A stretch of DNA of 28,046 bases. Source: Trichosphaerium sp. ATCC 40318 (Eukaryota; Discosea; Flabellinia; Trichosidae). This document shows positions 1 to 10,493 of this stretch, piece after piece (positions within the stretch are counted from its first letter, which is position 1; the number at the start of each line of letters is the position of its first letter). The notes under the pieces are model-generated. The model saw only the letters and a program-made list of their open reading frames with translations. It was not told the origin of the DNA and made no database searches. The translations under genes were made by a program, and so were the position numbers. The stretch is from the NCBI GenBank assembly GCA_038496445.1, contig JALMLS010000600.1:1-28046 (forward strand). The letters are read 5' to 3'.

Positions 1-2743
1 TGTAATTATAAAGAAGCTGATGTACAGTTAAAAGATACTACCGCAAGTTTTGCAGTAAATCACGCCTCAGGAGGTACGCAAGTTCTTTTTTTATTTTGCT
101 TGGTTTTAGCTTATTGTTGTTTTTTTGAAAAGGCGAAGCTTTTTCATTGTCAATTGCGCTACATGATGCCTATGGATCTCAAAGTGCTATAAGTATGTAT
201 GATCCAATGTTCGATGCACAACCACCAAGTACTGATACTGGTGTTGCTACAACTGAAGATTCAAGACCTGGTGCTGTATGTGAAGTCTATTTTACTTTAG
301 TATATTGATTTTAATTTAGTTGATGATGACTTTATTCCCTCAAGTGTCAACTGACGATGAACCTCTAACTGAAATGATATTTTTACTTGACAGGTACATT
401 TCATTTTGTTTATTCTCTTTAATAATCCTCGTTAGGAGTGGTAGTATGGCTGGTAGCCGTATAAAGAGAGCTAAGAGTCTCTTACAGTTATTTCTTCGGT
501 CGTTGCCTGTTGGAACACGCTTCAATGGTATGATGCTCTTTCAGCAGTTCTTATCATTTAGGATTTTTTACTTATTTTTGTCAGTCTTTGGTTTCGGAAA
601 TACATACGAGAAGATGTTTTTCGAGAGTACTGAGTTTAATGATCAGACACTACAAGATGCTACCCTACAGATTCAAGGCATTCAAGGTGATATTTTTTTT
701 TGCAAAAGTAGACAAGAGTTTAGTATGTTAATATTGTTCTTTTAGCAAACCTACAAGGGACTGATATATTACCTCCTCTTAAAGATATTTTTAGTGTTCC
801 TGCTGATCCTGAGTATCCACGACAAATATTTTGTCTTGTGCGAGGATAGTGGTGTTATTGTTTTATTTATTGTACTCTTAGACTGATGGAGAAGTATCTA
901 ATACTAGTCAAGTTCTTCAGTTTGTTAGAGAAAACGCTGGGTTTGCTCGGATTTTCACATTTGGTATTGGATGTGATGCTTCTGTTCCTTTAGTCAGAGG
1001 TCTTGCACGTTGTAGTGGAGGAAAGTATGAATTAGTTAAATCAGACGCTGTCATGGAATCAGCAGTTATGAGGCAACTGAGTAGGAGTCTGCAACCTGTT
1101 TTAAAAAATGTACGCCGAGATCTCATTTTTTTTGTTGGATGTTTATTGATGGTACTAGGTATGTCTTGACTGGGGTAAAGTACCAGTATTAAAGAGACCA
1201 ATACCGCTTTCTCTTGCACCAATATTTGTAAAGAAAAGCTTGTAGTCCACGCGTTTTGTAAAGCTGAAGATATTCAAGAGACGAGCATTAATATTACTGG
1301 AACTACTGGTGCTGATGATCATAAATTTTCTATTCCTGGTAAGTAATATTGCTTGAAGTTTAATCTCAGCTAACACTTTATTTGTTGTTAGTGTCTAAAT
1401 CTTGCTCTGTTGTTTCTGGAGCTATGTTACATAGGTTGGCTGCATCATCTCTTATTACAGATTTAGAGAGTAAAGGAGAGCAATACAAACAACGTATTAT
1501 TGATATTGCATTAAGGTACTACAAGAAGAAATTGACCGATTTTTTGTGACTAAGACGTTGCATGGTCGTTGATTTTCCACTGCATGTGTTACCACAATCT
1601 GACTTCTATATCTTAGATGGAATATTCTGTCAAGGTATACTACCTTTGTTGCTATAGAGGAGCGACAAAGTGAATCTGCGGTAAGTACTTTTTTTTATTT
1701 TGAATTTTTTGTGCTTGAATGTACCTTTCTTACCTTTCCTTAGACTGGGGTATTAGAGACTGTTGATATAAATGATGATGCCAAGAAGTCTCGGATCTTA
1801 CTTTCTGAACAGTTCCAAGCAAGGTTAATTCAAGAGCGTATGGAACTTAAACGCAAGGAGAAAACAGTAAAGGATCGTATTGCTACAGGTATTGTTACAA
1901 GCGTTTATTGATATTCGCTGGTTGTCGTTTAGTTGATCTTCTATCTAGAGCGTGACTTACCTTATAAACCGTTTATGTCCAACCATCAAAATAGACTAGA
2001 ACCTCAAATGCTTGTAGTCAGGGAGTACGATTCTTTTTTTTTTTCTCTTTTTTTTTTATTGAAACAAGAAGTTCGGTTTGTTTTTTGACATTATTTTTGT
2101 AGGAGTTCTAGTAGTGGTGTTACACAAGTAAAAAAATCTGCTTCGTTTACAAATATGATGCCTGAATTACCACATACACCAGTGGCTGTATCACAGTCTG
2201 CTCATCTAGAGCAATTTGATACTTGTGAAAGTGATACAGATTCCGGCTGGAGTTCAGCTGGTACTAGTGACACGTTAAATGAAGATGTCTCTTCTAGTAC
2301 TTCTATATTATCTAGAAGAGTATACAAGCTTATAGCAACACCAACAAGAGGTACATCAAGCATGAAAACCACCTGTTTACTGATTGTTTAAAGCGAGCAC
2401 TCAAAGTCCATTTGACAACTTTGTTCTCCTTCAAAATGCTGATGGAAGTTTCTCTCTCTGTCTTGAGTTTGCACAGCAACTTGGGTGTGAAATTAGTACT
2501 ATAAAGAGTGCAATGCCTAAGGAGTTGATGAAAGAAGAGCTTGGTATATCTATATGGGTTACTGTTCTTGGCATTGTGTTGTTGTCCTTAAAATTCTCAG
2601 AAAAAAAAGGGTTGTGGGATTTACTAAGTAGAAAGTCAGAGAAGTTTGTTACTAAGGCACTATTAATATGCCCTAACGCTAACAAAGAGTCAATACTTGA
2701 GGAAGCAAGGACTTTTTTAAGTTCAAAATTTCCTTGTAAGTAA
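1..2743 (+). CDS. VWA5A/PARP4-type von Willebrand A-domain protein, 5' truncated by window edge
   Basis: Fourteen exons join in phase: 1-73, 133-275, 320-393, 436-527, 585-686, 746-837, 882-1109, 1159-1338, 1392-1515, 1617-1680, 1744-1866, 1933-2024, 2103-2350, 2394-2743. The A domain is complete: MIDAS DRSGSM is split across the exon 3/4 junction, the MIDAS Thr is in GTDILPP (760) and the Asp in LTDGEVSN (885), with FTFGIGCD following. After it come the DWG...P strand block, YTTFVAIEERQ, YLERDLPY and the C-terminal block NFVLLQNADGSFSL, the order seen in VWA5A, vault PARP4 and Dictyostelium VWA proteins. The N-terminal VIT domain lies left of the window except for a tail ending near exon 2. 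These proteins are cytosolic with poorly defined roles; the ion-binding A domain implies ligand binding. Odd: exon 8 needs one extra base near 1242 to avoid TAG at 1243-1245. The donor at 1867, not 1889, keeps phase. Family call strong, exact orthology unknown. Confidence 0.85.
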
Positions 2744-2928
2744 AAAAGAAAGACTCGAGCAAAAACGTCATTAACGTTGTTCACAAGATAAAATAAACAA
2801 AAAAACCTTCAACCAATAGTTTATTTTATTTTACTCCACTGTCTTTTTTGTTTGGGCTTGGTATGGTTGTACTCTTCTGATCTACTAGTAATTTGTTGTG
2901 GCAACTTTTTGTATTTTGTAAAAAGCTG

Positions 2929-3992
2929 TTATTTTGGTTTTTTCCTATATTTTGCCATAATTTTAGAGACCAATAACTCAAAGGCTTCTGTCACTACAAA
3001 ATCAAATTATTAAACTAGTTCATGCATAGGTAACTTCATACCATTTGTTGAGTTTTTAGCTGATGTTTCTATGAACGACATCTCTAAACCGTCAGCTACC
3101 TCCTGAAAAAAGTTGGTATGAGTTTTAAGTAAGCAAGTTTTAAACAAATGAAAACACTATGTTGCCAATTATTAGACATTGTTTACCTTGGCAGTATCAT
3201 AACCAATAACACGGTTTGCTGTTAGATCGCATTTAGTTCCGACAAGTATAGTTTGTGCGTCTTCTCTCCCATATCTTTGAATCTCTTGCAGCCAATTCCA
3301 CATACTGTAATGAAAAGATTCACGGCGTGTTATGTCAAACAATAACAAAATGCCATGATAACCTCTATAGGGAGTGTGGGCGTTAATCATTTGGGATGGA
3401 CGGCCTAAATATACATTATGATAAAGGATAGTGTTGTAGAGAAGCATACTTTGATTCGCGCAAACATGTAGCCTAATCTTTTCACCCTTTATATTGATTT
3501 CTTTTATACTTATCTAAATGTAGCAGTTAGCGATTGCATTAAAAATCAATTGATAGTTTTAACACGTGTTTTTTTGTCTGAGCAAACAGCAGTGGAAAGT
3601 TGTTTTGCGCTTGTCATTGCGTACTTTTTCTTCACCTTTGGAGTCATTGCGTACTTTTTCTTCACCTTCGGGGTACTGATTTGTATAGGTGTCATCAACG
3701 AACCTATGTACAAGGCTACGTTTCCCAACACCACGATTTCCAATCAGTGCTATGTTGAAATCGCTTTGGCTAACAAGAAGTGGCAGTAAATAGAAATACA
3801 CATGAAATGAGTGTCTTACTATTCTTTTAGAGGCTCTGTATGGTCGCGGGATACGTAACCTGTTATTTAATCAAAATCGACAGGTAACAACCGATCGTCA
3901 ATAAACGAACAATAGAAGAGAAGAGAAATTCAGTTTTAGCTACCTGGAGTTTTAGTTGTGGGTTTTGCTTCTTTACTGCTTTTATCGCCCAT
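2929..3992 (-). CDS. Rab-like small GTPase with degenerate nucleotide-binding motifs
   Basis: Minus-strand exons: tentative exon 1 3944-3992 (MGDKSSKEAKPTTKTP), then 3655-3769, 3187-3513, 3042-3102, 2929-2993. Exons 2-5 join in phase and follow the Rab order: P loop GNRGVGKRSL, effector-side RFVDDTYTNQYP, strand KGEKIRLHV, YRGYHGILLLFDITRRESF, WLQEIQRYG, G4 ILVGTKCDL and G5 FIETSAKNSTN. Rabs direct vesicle traffic at membranes. Departures from a working Rab: the Ser/Thr after the P-loop Lys is Arg; the G3 WDTAGQE position reads VCANQS with an insertion after it; and the protein ends KYRKKPK with no prenylation Cys. The join from exon 1 to exon 2 is out by one base, so the start could instead be the ATG at 3799-3801 (MYFYLLPLLVSQSDF). 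It converges with the VWA gene, with 185 bp between stops. Either a nucleotide-independent paralogue or an early pseudogene. Confidence 0.75.
3613..3669 (-). repeat. 30-bp tandem duplication covering the 5' splice site of Rab exon 2
   Basis: Positions 3613-3642 and 3643-3669 are near-identical 30-bp units with differences only in the last few bases. On the minus strand each carries GAAAAA followed by GTACGC, a donor like others in this window, so two donors lie 30 bp apart (3654 and 3624). The unit is a multiple of three and both donors are phase 0, so either choice keeps frame and the longer form adds ten residues. Confidence 0.85.
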
Positions 3993-4086
3993 ATCTCTGC
4001 TAATTATAGGCAACGCAGTAGGTGTCTTTCAAGGGTAGGCTGAGAGAAGTGAGCAAACAAATAAAGCTTTTCGGGTTAGCGAAATT

Positions 4087-4185
4087 TTTTAAATGAACAC
4101 GTGACGCGATACAAGCCCACACGAAATCCAATCAAATAAATGTGTATTTAGAGGTGGCGACAAAAAGCTCCAAAACCCAAATCAA
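4087..4185 (-). promoter_or_regulatory. Rab upstream module, copy 1 (CACGTGACG core)
   Basis: About 100 bp upstream of the Rab exon 1. It contains TTTTAAATGAACACGTGACG, a CCCAYACGA-like stretch, CCAATCAAAT and AGAGGTGGCGACA. The same ordered blocks recur at 5938 and, weaker, at 6325. The core joins an E-box (CACGTG) to a CRE-like TGACG. Position just 5' of a gene and block conservation suggest a promoter; the factor is unknown. Confidence 0.5.
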
Positions 4186-5179
4186 ATTTGTGTTTATGAC
4201 ACCATGATCATGTGCTTTTCAAATAAGCTGGGTAAACGATTAGCGAAAACCAGATACATGACAGGAAGCTCACAATAGATACGTACTCTAGCAAGGCACT
4301 TGGTATTAACTCTCACAACATCAACTGGTGTTATAACATGAAAACCTCATAGAAAATATTGTCTGTGTCATTCAAGTTTTACTAATATTTTCTAGAAAGT
4401 AGCACTTTTAGCAGATCTAGCAAAAATTGACACTTCTGTCAAATGATGTAGATCTATCACAATGTGAACTATTTACGTTACTATGTTGTCCTTCATAGTG
4501 TGACTTACGTACCTTAAGTAATAACAAACTTTTCGATGTCAGTTTCAATAGATGGAAGATGATCTCAGTATTTTACCTACGCAAACTGTACACGGTACGA
4601 TCAAACCACAGAAGTGCTCATGAGCTAGAAATCGAATTAAAAAGGTATGATGTCCTACAAAGCTATCGCATTACTGCCAAACACGGTATGAATGCCTCAA
4701 ACACTATTTGCAGTATGTTTTGCTTCAAAAAATCAACGTACATGTATAACTTACTAGCGCTACGCTAGCGCCTACCACGCTAACAGAAGTGCCATGGTAG
4801 CATCCAAATAGCAATGAAGGTTTAACAAAGTCAAAACCGCCCCAAAACACCACCAGTGTTGCTGTAGGCTTTGTAAATGCTGCTAGGTGTCAAAATATGT
4901 AAATAAAAAATTTGCTATGAGGTTTGTTAAATCACGTGGGTTTGAAACGGTGGATTCACTCGACAGGCGTGAGGGTAGCTCACATTTAAAAAATTACAAT
5001 TTGCAAGATCTGCCAGAAGTGTCAAATCCGTCAGATCTGACAGATCGGGCAGAAACTGGATTTTTTTTGCTAAAAGTCAGTCTGTCTCAAAACCTGAATG
5101 AAACAGACAATAGTTCACAAAGTTGTAGGGTACCAGCTTTCAAACATCCGGTATTGAGGATGCTGTATAATACTTTATT
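4186..5179. other. Gene-poor intergenic stretch
   Basis: No gene recognised. Open frames here (for example a 69-codon frame at 4559 and the start of a 203-codon frame at 4887) show no family motif. Short imperfect inverted repeats are visible: AGATCTAGCA...GTAGATCT near 4414-4458, ACTAGCGCTACGCTAGCG near 4754, and GATCTG/CAGATC clusters at 5010-5050. Confidence 0.5.
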
Positions 5180-5313
5180 TTTTAAGCTTGTTGTAAAGGA
5201 GAAGCTTTTTCATTGTCAATTGCGCCATGATGCTAATGAATCTCAAAGTGCAATGTACGATCCAATGTTCGATGCACAACCACCAAGTACTGATACTGGT
5301 GTTGCTACAACTA
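5180..5313 (+). pseudogene. Duplicated scrap of VWA gene exon 2
   Basis: This stretch closely copies 115-255: the end of the intron, then exon 2 from GAAGCTTTTTCATTG through GCTACAACT. The encoded SMYDPMFDAQPPSTDTGVATT is kept almost unchanged (AMYDPMFDAQPPSTDTGVATT here), but a base change and small indels shift the frame at the left, and homology stops abruptly at 5313, where the parent continues EDSRPGA. No other VWA exon follows, so it cannot make the protein. It sits tail-to-tail against the truncated Rab copy, the same relative order as the parental pair. Confidence 0.85.
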
Positions 5314-5363
5314 ACCAAAAAAACATGACTCCACAAGTGTATCTGAGTTTATTTTTATGTTGT

Positions 5364-5890
5364 TTATTGCTTACTGCTCTTTTTTTTTGTTTTTTTTTTT
5401 TTTTTGGTACGATTGGATCCACTTGTGCTTTGTTCCGACTCGTTATTCTGATTTTGCTCTTCTTGCTTTTTCACAATGTTTGCCATAATTTTAGATGACA
5501 ATAATTCAATGGCTTCTGTCACTACAAAATCAAATTATTAAACTAGTTCATGCGTAGATAAAGATCATACCATTTATTGAGTCCTTGGATGATGTCTCTA
5601 AGAACTCCATCTTGTGAGTATCAGCAAACGCCTGAAACAGTTTGTGAGTGTTAAACAAAATGAAAACACAGATGATGCCAAGTATTACTGAGTTTGTTTA
5701 CCTTGGCAGTATCAGTATCAATAACACGGCGATCTGTTAGATCGCATTTAGTTCCCACAAGTATTTTTTGGAGGTCGTCTCCCGCATATCTTTCAAGCTC
5801 ATTCATCCACTTGACCAAATCATCAAAAGTCTCTTGGCGTGTTATGTCGTAAGTTATCATAACACCATGATAAACTAGCGATGTTCCAAA
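5364..5890 (-). pseudogene. 5'-deleted copy of the Rab-like gene
   Basis: Exons 5702 to about 5890, 5571-5631 and 5364-5521 match exons 3-5 of the gene at 2929-3992 with the same splice positions. It encodes YHGVMITYDITRQETF, G4 ILVGTKCDL, G5 FLETSSKDSIN and VTEAIELLSSKIMA. The P loop, switch regions and G3 are absent: homology to parental exon 3 begins at YHG and upstream sequence goes straight into a copy of the promoter module. The tail differs from the parent, running on through an acidic/Gln-Asn part to a Lys-rich end fed by a 16-base A tract, again without a prenylation Cys. The remaining frame is open, so the fragment could still be transcribed, but it cannot be a complete GTPase. Confidence 0.8.
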
Positions 5891-5937
5891 CGAATAGAAT
5901 ACCGAATCTATCTCCAGTTGAAAACCGTTTGCTTAAC

Positions 5938-6050
5938 CTGTTTTTAAATGAACACGTGACGTAATAACCGCCCATACGATAGCCAAATCAAGTGAATGTT
6001 TCTATTAAGAGGTGGCGACAATATATGTTTTGGATAATTTGAAAAGTGGT
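5938..6050 (-). promoter_or_regulatory. Rab upstream module, copy 2
   Basis: Repeats the block order of 4087-4185: TTTTTAAATGAACACGTGACG, a CCCATACGA stretch, a CCAAATCAAG stretch and AAGAGGTGGCGACA, here about 60 bp upstream of the truncated Rab copy. It runs on into GTTTTGGATAATTTGAAAAGTGG, which recurs in copy 3. Confidence 0.5.
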
Positions 6051-6859
6051 ATTACTGTTCCACAAATGCCTAATGAAAAAAAGACTACTGCACCAATCTA
6101 AGTTTTCGTTAATAAATAAGCTGACCTCCAAAAACCGAAATAAATATGCTTTGGAGCGCATCTAAAAAGAAATACGTGCGATGTTGGAATGTCAAACCAT
6201 ATTAACAAAACGACGTTGGTTAATCGAAGACCTTTTTTGAACATAGCAATTCTTTAACGCATGTACCTAATTTATACATGAATATAACAAATATTTCTTA
6301 ACTTGTTCACATTTTCACATGCAACCCAAATTTTAAATTGTTTTGAGTTGAAACGTGACGTAATAAACCCATACCAGCCAATTCTGAACTTCTATTGGCG
6401 ATACATATGGTTTTGGATATTTGAAAAGTGGTCAGTATAAGCTGACATGACCTCCAAAAAAATTATTTATTGCACAAGATTGCAAGTATAGTCAATAAGG
6501 TTGGTTTGTTTTGGTAATCGAAAAAATTTTTGAAAACACCTCCCGTTGCAGGAAAATTCAAACATGAATAAAAACATGATTCAGCGTACGTTGCCCATTT
6601 ATCCCATGCTAACTATAGTTCCACATTTTCGGTAAACCCTTTGGCGATTCTCAATCTTTTGCCAATTTTTTAATAGCTATTTATTTATGTAGTTTTAGTC
6701 AATAATGGTTTGTTTATTGGTAATCATGATGGCCGCCTCCTCTGCATTTTACTTGGTCAACTAAGGATGTCTTCAACCTTCTTAGCCATCCCATGAGTTT
6801 TGCAACTTTAAGTCATCACTTAAGTAACAGTCCCAATTACAACTTACAATTCAACGCAA
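6051..6859. other. Intergenic stretch built of diverged duplicated segments, including orphan module copy 3 (about 6325-6460)
   Basis: No coding gene recognised. At 6325-6460 a third diverged copy of the upstream module appears (GAAACGTGACGTAATAA, TATTGGCGATA, GTTTTGGATATTTGAAAAGTGG, GACCTCCAAAA) with no Rab sequence beside it. Shorter shared blocks link 6119 with 6446 (GACCTCCAAAA), and 6489 with 6696 (GTCAATAA...GGTTTGTTT...GGTAATC). This looks like decayed tandem duplication between the Rab copy and the GTPase gene. Confidence 0.5.
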
Positions 6860-9496
6860 ATGGGTACTACATGGGCAAGCAGTGTTCGCACTCAAGAGTA
6901 TGACATCGTAATAGATATTGATGATGTGTCAAAAGGTGACGTACCTTACGCTACCTTTTTGGCAGTTATTGTAGTTAAAACTGTGAAGGGCACCTTGGAT
7001 GGCCAATATTTGTTTCTAAACGAATATTTGAGAAGCAACGTCAAATAATAACAGCAGAGTACACCGAAGAAGGCAAGCACAAATACAACACCTGAGCGTA
7101 CTGTTTAACTGTAGATTGATTAACACTGTTAAAAGGTAGCGAACAGTTTCATGACGCTGTAGACCACATAGGGGAAGTACTAAAACAGCTGGAAGACTCA
7201 TTAGGATACCCTAACATGGTATGGTCACTACAGTTGGAGTTGACCCATATTTTCATAAAAAGATCAATTTTTAGTTCTTTCATAACTCGTACCCTAAACC
7301 ATTTCCATACCGCATACCAAAATATTTCCAAGCCTCACGCCAATGGCTACGGATTGATCTTTTTTGTTCTTAACACGGGCCAACTCCGTTGTCCCACGTG
7401 TGAACCGCTAGCCACAAAAAAACACTCTATTTCAGAGTTTTGGGACCTTATGAGAAGTTAAATTATAATTTGAGCTGACGTGGCAAAGGTTTCTGTTTCA
7501 GGGCTCTTCAACAAAGGGAAAACGTTCCTTACGAACAAACTCGCGCAAGCAGACTTGCCAGCAGACAGGAAGGTAAACACAAAAGGCCTGAGCTTTGTTA
7601 TTGGTAAAGGAAAGCTAAAAGACACTCTGTTTATTGATACTGCCGGAACAAACTCGCCCTTACAAGACTGTACGGTTGTTATTTAGCTTTAAAAACGTCT
7701 CATTTATGTGTTTAACTTTCTTCTAGTTGCGTCTTCGGAGACTAAGCTTGTAAACAAGAAAGCTACTGAGATGTTTCTAAAAGACCTTGTCTTTTGTCTA
7801 TCAGACGCTATAATGGTCGTAGTAAATGACCTAACTTGGATGGAACAGCAACATATTGAATTAATTTACCGTCACGCAAGAATATCAGATTTAGTTGAAA
7901 AGCAAACGATGCCAATCTATGTAGTGCATAACTACGTAAATGTCGAAACCGACTCTGACCTATTGGTTATGTGGAAGGTATTTTTCTATTTGATAAAATA
8001 CAAAATATACCGTTTTCTCTTTTCTATTTGCTCTTTGCCCACGTGTAAGGTAGACACTCTTTTCCTCGCTAGTGCTCTGTATGCGGCCTTTGCTTTAGCA
8101 AAAAAAGCTCGAGGTTACGGCACGCCATAAGCAGAAAAAAAACCAAATCACGTGATTTTGAAAAGATTGTAAAACCACAAAAACGAAACGTCAAGAAAAA
8201 TGTCGACAACCAATAGCCGCGTTTACCAACATTTTTTTAAGAGCTTACTTCGAGCCTATGGACGGAATAGTACTAGTATTTGTGAGTATCCAGTTGAAGG
8301 AAGGAAAACTCCTCTTCACTATTTGACTACACATAACAAAGGGGTTACACACGTTTTTCTCGCAAAAGAAGGATCTAAAGCTGGGGAATGGAATAAGTAT
8401 GTTATTGAATTCCTTCGTAATAGATTAGAATCTGTAAAGAGAGATAAGAGAATGAAATTGCTCGAGCAAATAACAAAGTATACGGAGGTAACCCTCAGAA
8501 CATTCTGCAAAAACGCAATAGACTCTTATAGCTTGTTTAATTGATATTGATAAACTAATTAAGTACTAGGTATCCGGTGTAGAGATTATTCCAAGACCAG
8601 ATGCGATGAAGGATGAATACAACAACAATCAAATAGTACAACTTTTTTTTACCAACTTGCAGCTAACCACTTTGTCAGGTGTCTCTTGCTAAAATCGCAA
8701 AGACGGCAGATGCAGAAATAGACCCTAACGATTGGAGGACCTACCCTGAGACTAGTGAAGTAGAACAAAAAGCACTCAGAAAGGTGATTAAAATACTGCT
8801 GGATGTTGTATTTCTCGCAGCTAAACGTTCTTTAGAGTGCTAGCTTTCTACTGAAAGTCAAAAATAAACTCGAATTATCATCTTACGAAGTCAAGTTCGA
8901 TGGATACAACATCACCCTAGCAGAGGGACCATGGATTCCAAAGGTAGGAGAAAAACACTTTAAACTAATCTTGTGCCAAAACTTAGAAGTACTAATATTG
9001 TTTTAGTGTACTGTTCTTCATGTCAACGGCGACACAACAACTACGGAACAAGTTCAAGGCGTCCCTAAGCAAATGGTGGTCGTTTTGGATCTACCAGGTG
9101 TTTCACATGTAACAAATCTAAATGATGTACAACGCGGAGGAACTATCGAAGCAAAGATAGAAGTACAAAGCTCCTTACTTACATACATCCTCACTTTTCT
9201 TTGAATAGCTTAGAAACCATGGTCCTCAGCTTAAAATCACCGGTAACCGCCTTCTAAACTTTCGAGGCCACGCATCGGAAGGTAAACTGTTCCCGCCACG
9301 TGACTACAAATATACAACAAAGGAAGAACGTGGCCAGTCCGAGTTCGAAAGAATCTTTGATATTAACGGAGCTGAATATACTACAAACAAGACCCCTTAT
9401 GTATATCAGAGTAACGGACTTGCGTATGTATGCATAATGGGAAGGGAGCCAACAGAGTCATCAAAAACAACACAACTAGTAGATGATGCGTTCTGA
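6860..9496 (+). CDS. P-loop GTPase with C-terminal Hsp20-like domain
   Basis: The G domain lies in exons 7489-7669 and 7727-7977: G1 GLFNKGKT, candidate G2 Thr in VNTKGLSF, G3 DTAG in FIDTAGTNSPL, then TEMFLKDLVFCLSD, VVVNDLTWMEQQ and YVVHNYVN, where a G4 would fall without a canonical NKxD. Next are VTHVFLAKEGSKAGEWN and a charged helix (exon ending 8487), then phase-0 exons 8570-8635, 8679-8783, 8836-8943, 9007-9162 and 9209-9496. The last two read KQMVVVLDLPGV, LKITGNRL, FERIFDI and NGLAYVCIMG, matching the beta-strand order of the Hsp20/alpha-crystallin fold. I know G domains of this style from protist proteins of unknown function; no named orthologue. Inference: a nucleotide-switch protein with a chaperone-like or adaptor tail. 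The start at 6860, the segment 7100-7461 (contains CPTCEP) and the junctions at 7978-8200 are uncertain; frames do not join cleanly there. Confidence 0.7.
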
Positions 9497-9804
9497 AAAA
9501 CCTCAGCTACTTCGTTGCAAAGAGACCTACCCATTTCTACTTCCCTCTGTTGTTAAGATCACGTAAAAGTAATAAACCATGCTTTGCAAAGCGTAACTGT
9601 TAAGTGAATCGTAGTCAAAGGTTTTGATCCAATTCTATTCAAATTGTTCGTTTTTCCTTTAGAAAACTCGCTTTTTTTCTCTAACCAAGTTGGAAGATTG
9701 CATATATTAGGTACACTGTACATTGGTACTTTCAAGGTAAAATAGACAATGTGCAAACAAGGTCAACGTGACTGTTGTTTCAAAATTGATTTACACAGAC
9801 ACCA

Positions 9805-10493
9805 ATGGCAACTTGTAGACGTAAGACGGCGGGGTTAAAGCCTTCGCGTATGGCAACCATGTACAATGATATTGTGCCTGAAATCTCTGCAAGGCGAATG
9901 CAAGAAATGCCCGCTGCTGCAAGTGCCGTAAATCCTATATTCAACGGCCTTTCCGCACGTAAAATGCAGACGATACAGCAAAACAACCCAGCAACAAATA
10001 GCCGCAGACGAAACAGCCCACAGGCGCCTAAGGCAACAAAATATGAACCTACTGTTACTTCTTACAATTTAACGAACAAGTACGTTTTTCTTTAAAATCA
10101 CTTTAGCGTTGGCTCTTGAGTATTCGTATGATTATCGTCTCAGTTTAGAATTAATTAACGCTTGTACAGACAAACAAGGATAAATCCCGCTGAATACGCG
10201 CCAGTTGATTTCACCAAGCAACAATCCGAGTATACAACTACTTTTTAAGATAAAGTCTCTTAACCTTGTTGACACGTAATAGTTTCAGCCCTATTCTTAT
10301 CGCAGATGATGAACAGATTACTAGAGAACTCAAAGGTTTGTCTAATTTGCTTGAGGCTGGCTTTATAACACCAAACGAGTACAACAAACGTAGAAAATGT
10401 TTGTTGGTGTCACAAAAGTTGACATCTGACCGTTTGTACATGGTATGACGAGACAACATTTGTTTTTTTATGTTTTAGAGTTCAACAAACTAA
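9805..10493 (+). CDS. Small basic protein with SHOCT-like helical motif
   Basis: Exon 1 (9805-10079) opens MATCRRKTAGLKPSRMATMY and is basic and low in complexity (Ala/Gln/Asn/Arg). A donor at 10080 and acceptor before 10170 continue with RINPAEYAPVDFTK. A later exon ending at 10442 encodes ITRELKGLSNLLEAGFITP followed by NEYNKRRKCLL, which has the spacing of the SHOCT motif (L..L..L...G.IT..EY...K..LL), a short helical module often at protein ends. A last intron 10443-10478 leads to SSTN and TAA at 10491-10493. The join between the middle and SHOCT-like exons was not resolved in frame. Function unknown; it follows the GTPase gene on the same strand by about 300 bp. Confidence 0.5.

Noticed and set aside
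1228-1245. An 18-bp intron removing the TAG at 1243-1245
   Set aside because: Too short beside the other introns (about 42-101 bp) and the join does not restore the family frame; a missing base does.
4887-5498. A 203-codon plus-strand gene
   Set aside because: It runs out of frame through the duplicated VWA exon 2 scrap and into the antisense of the Rab copy tail; no coherent domain.
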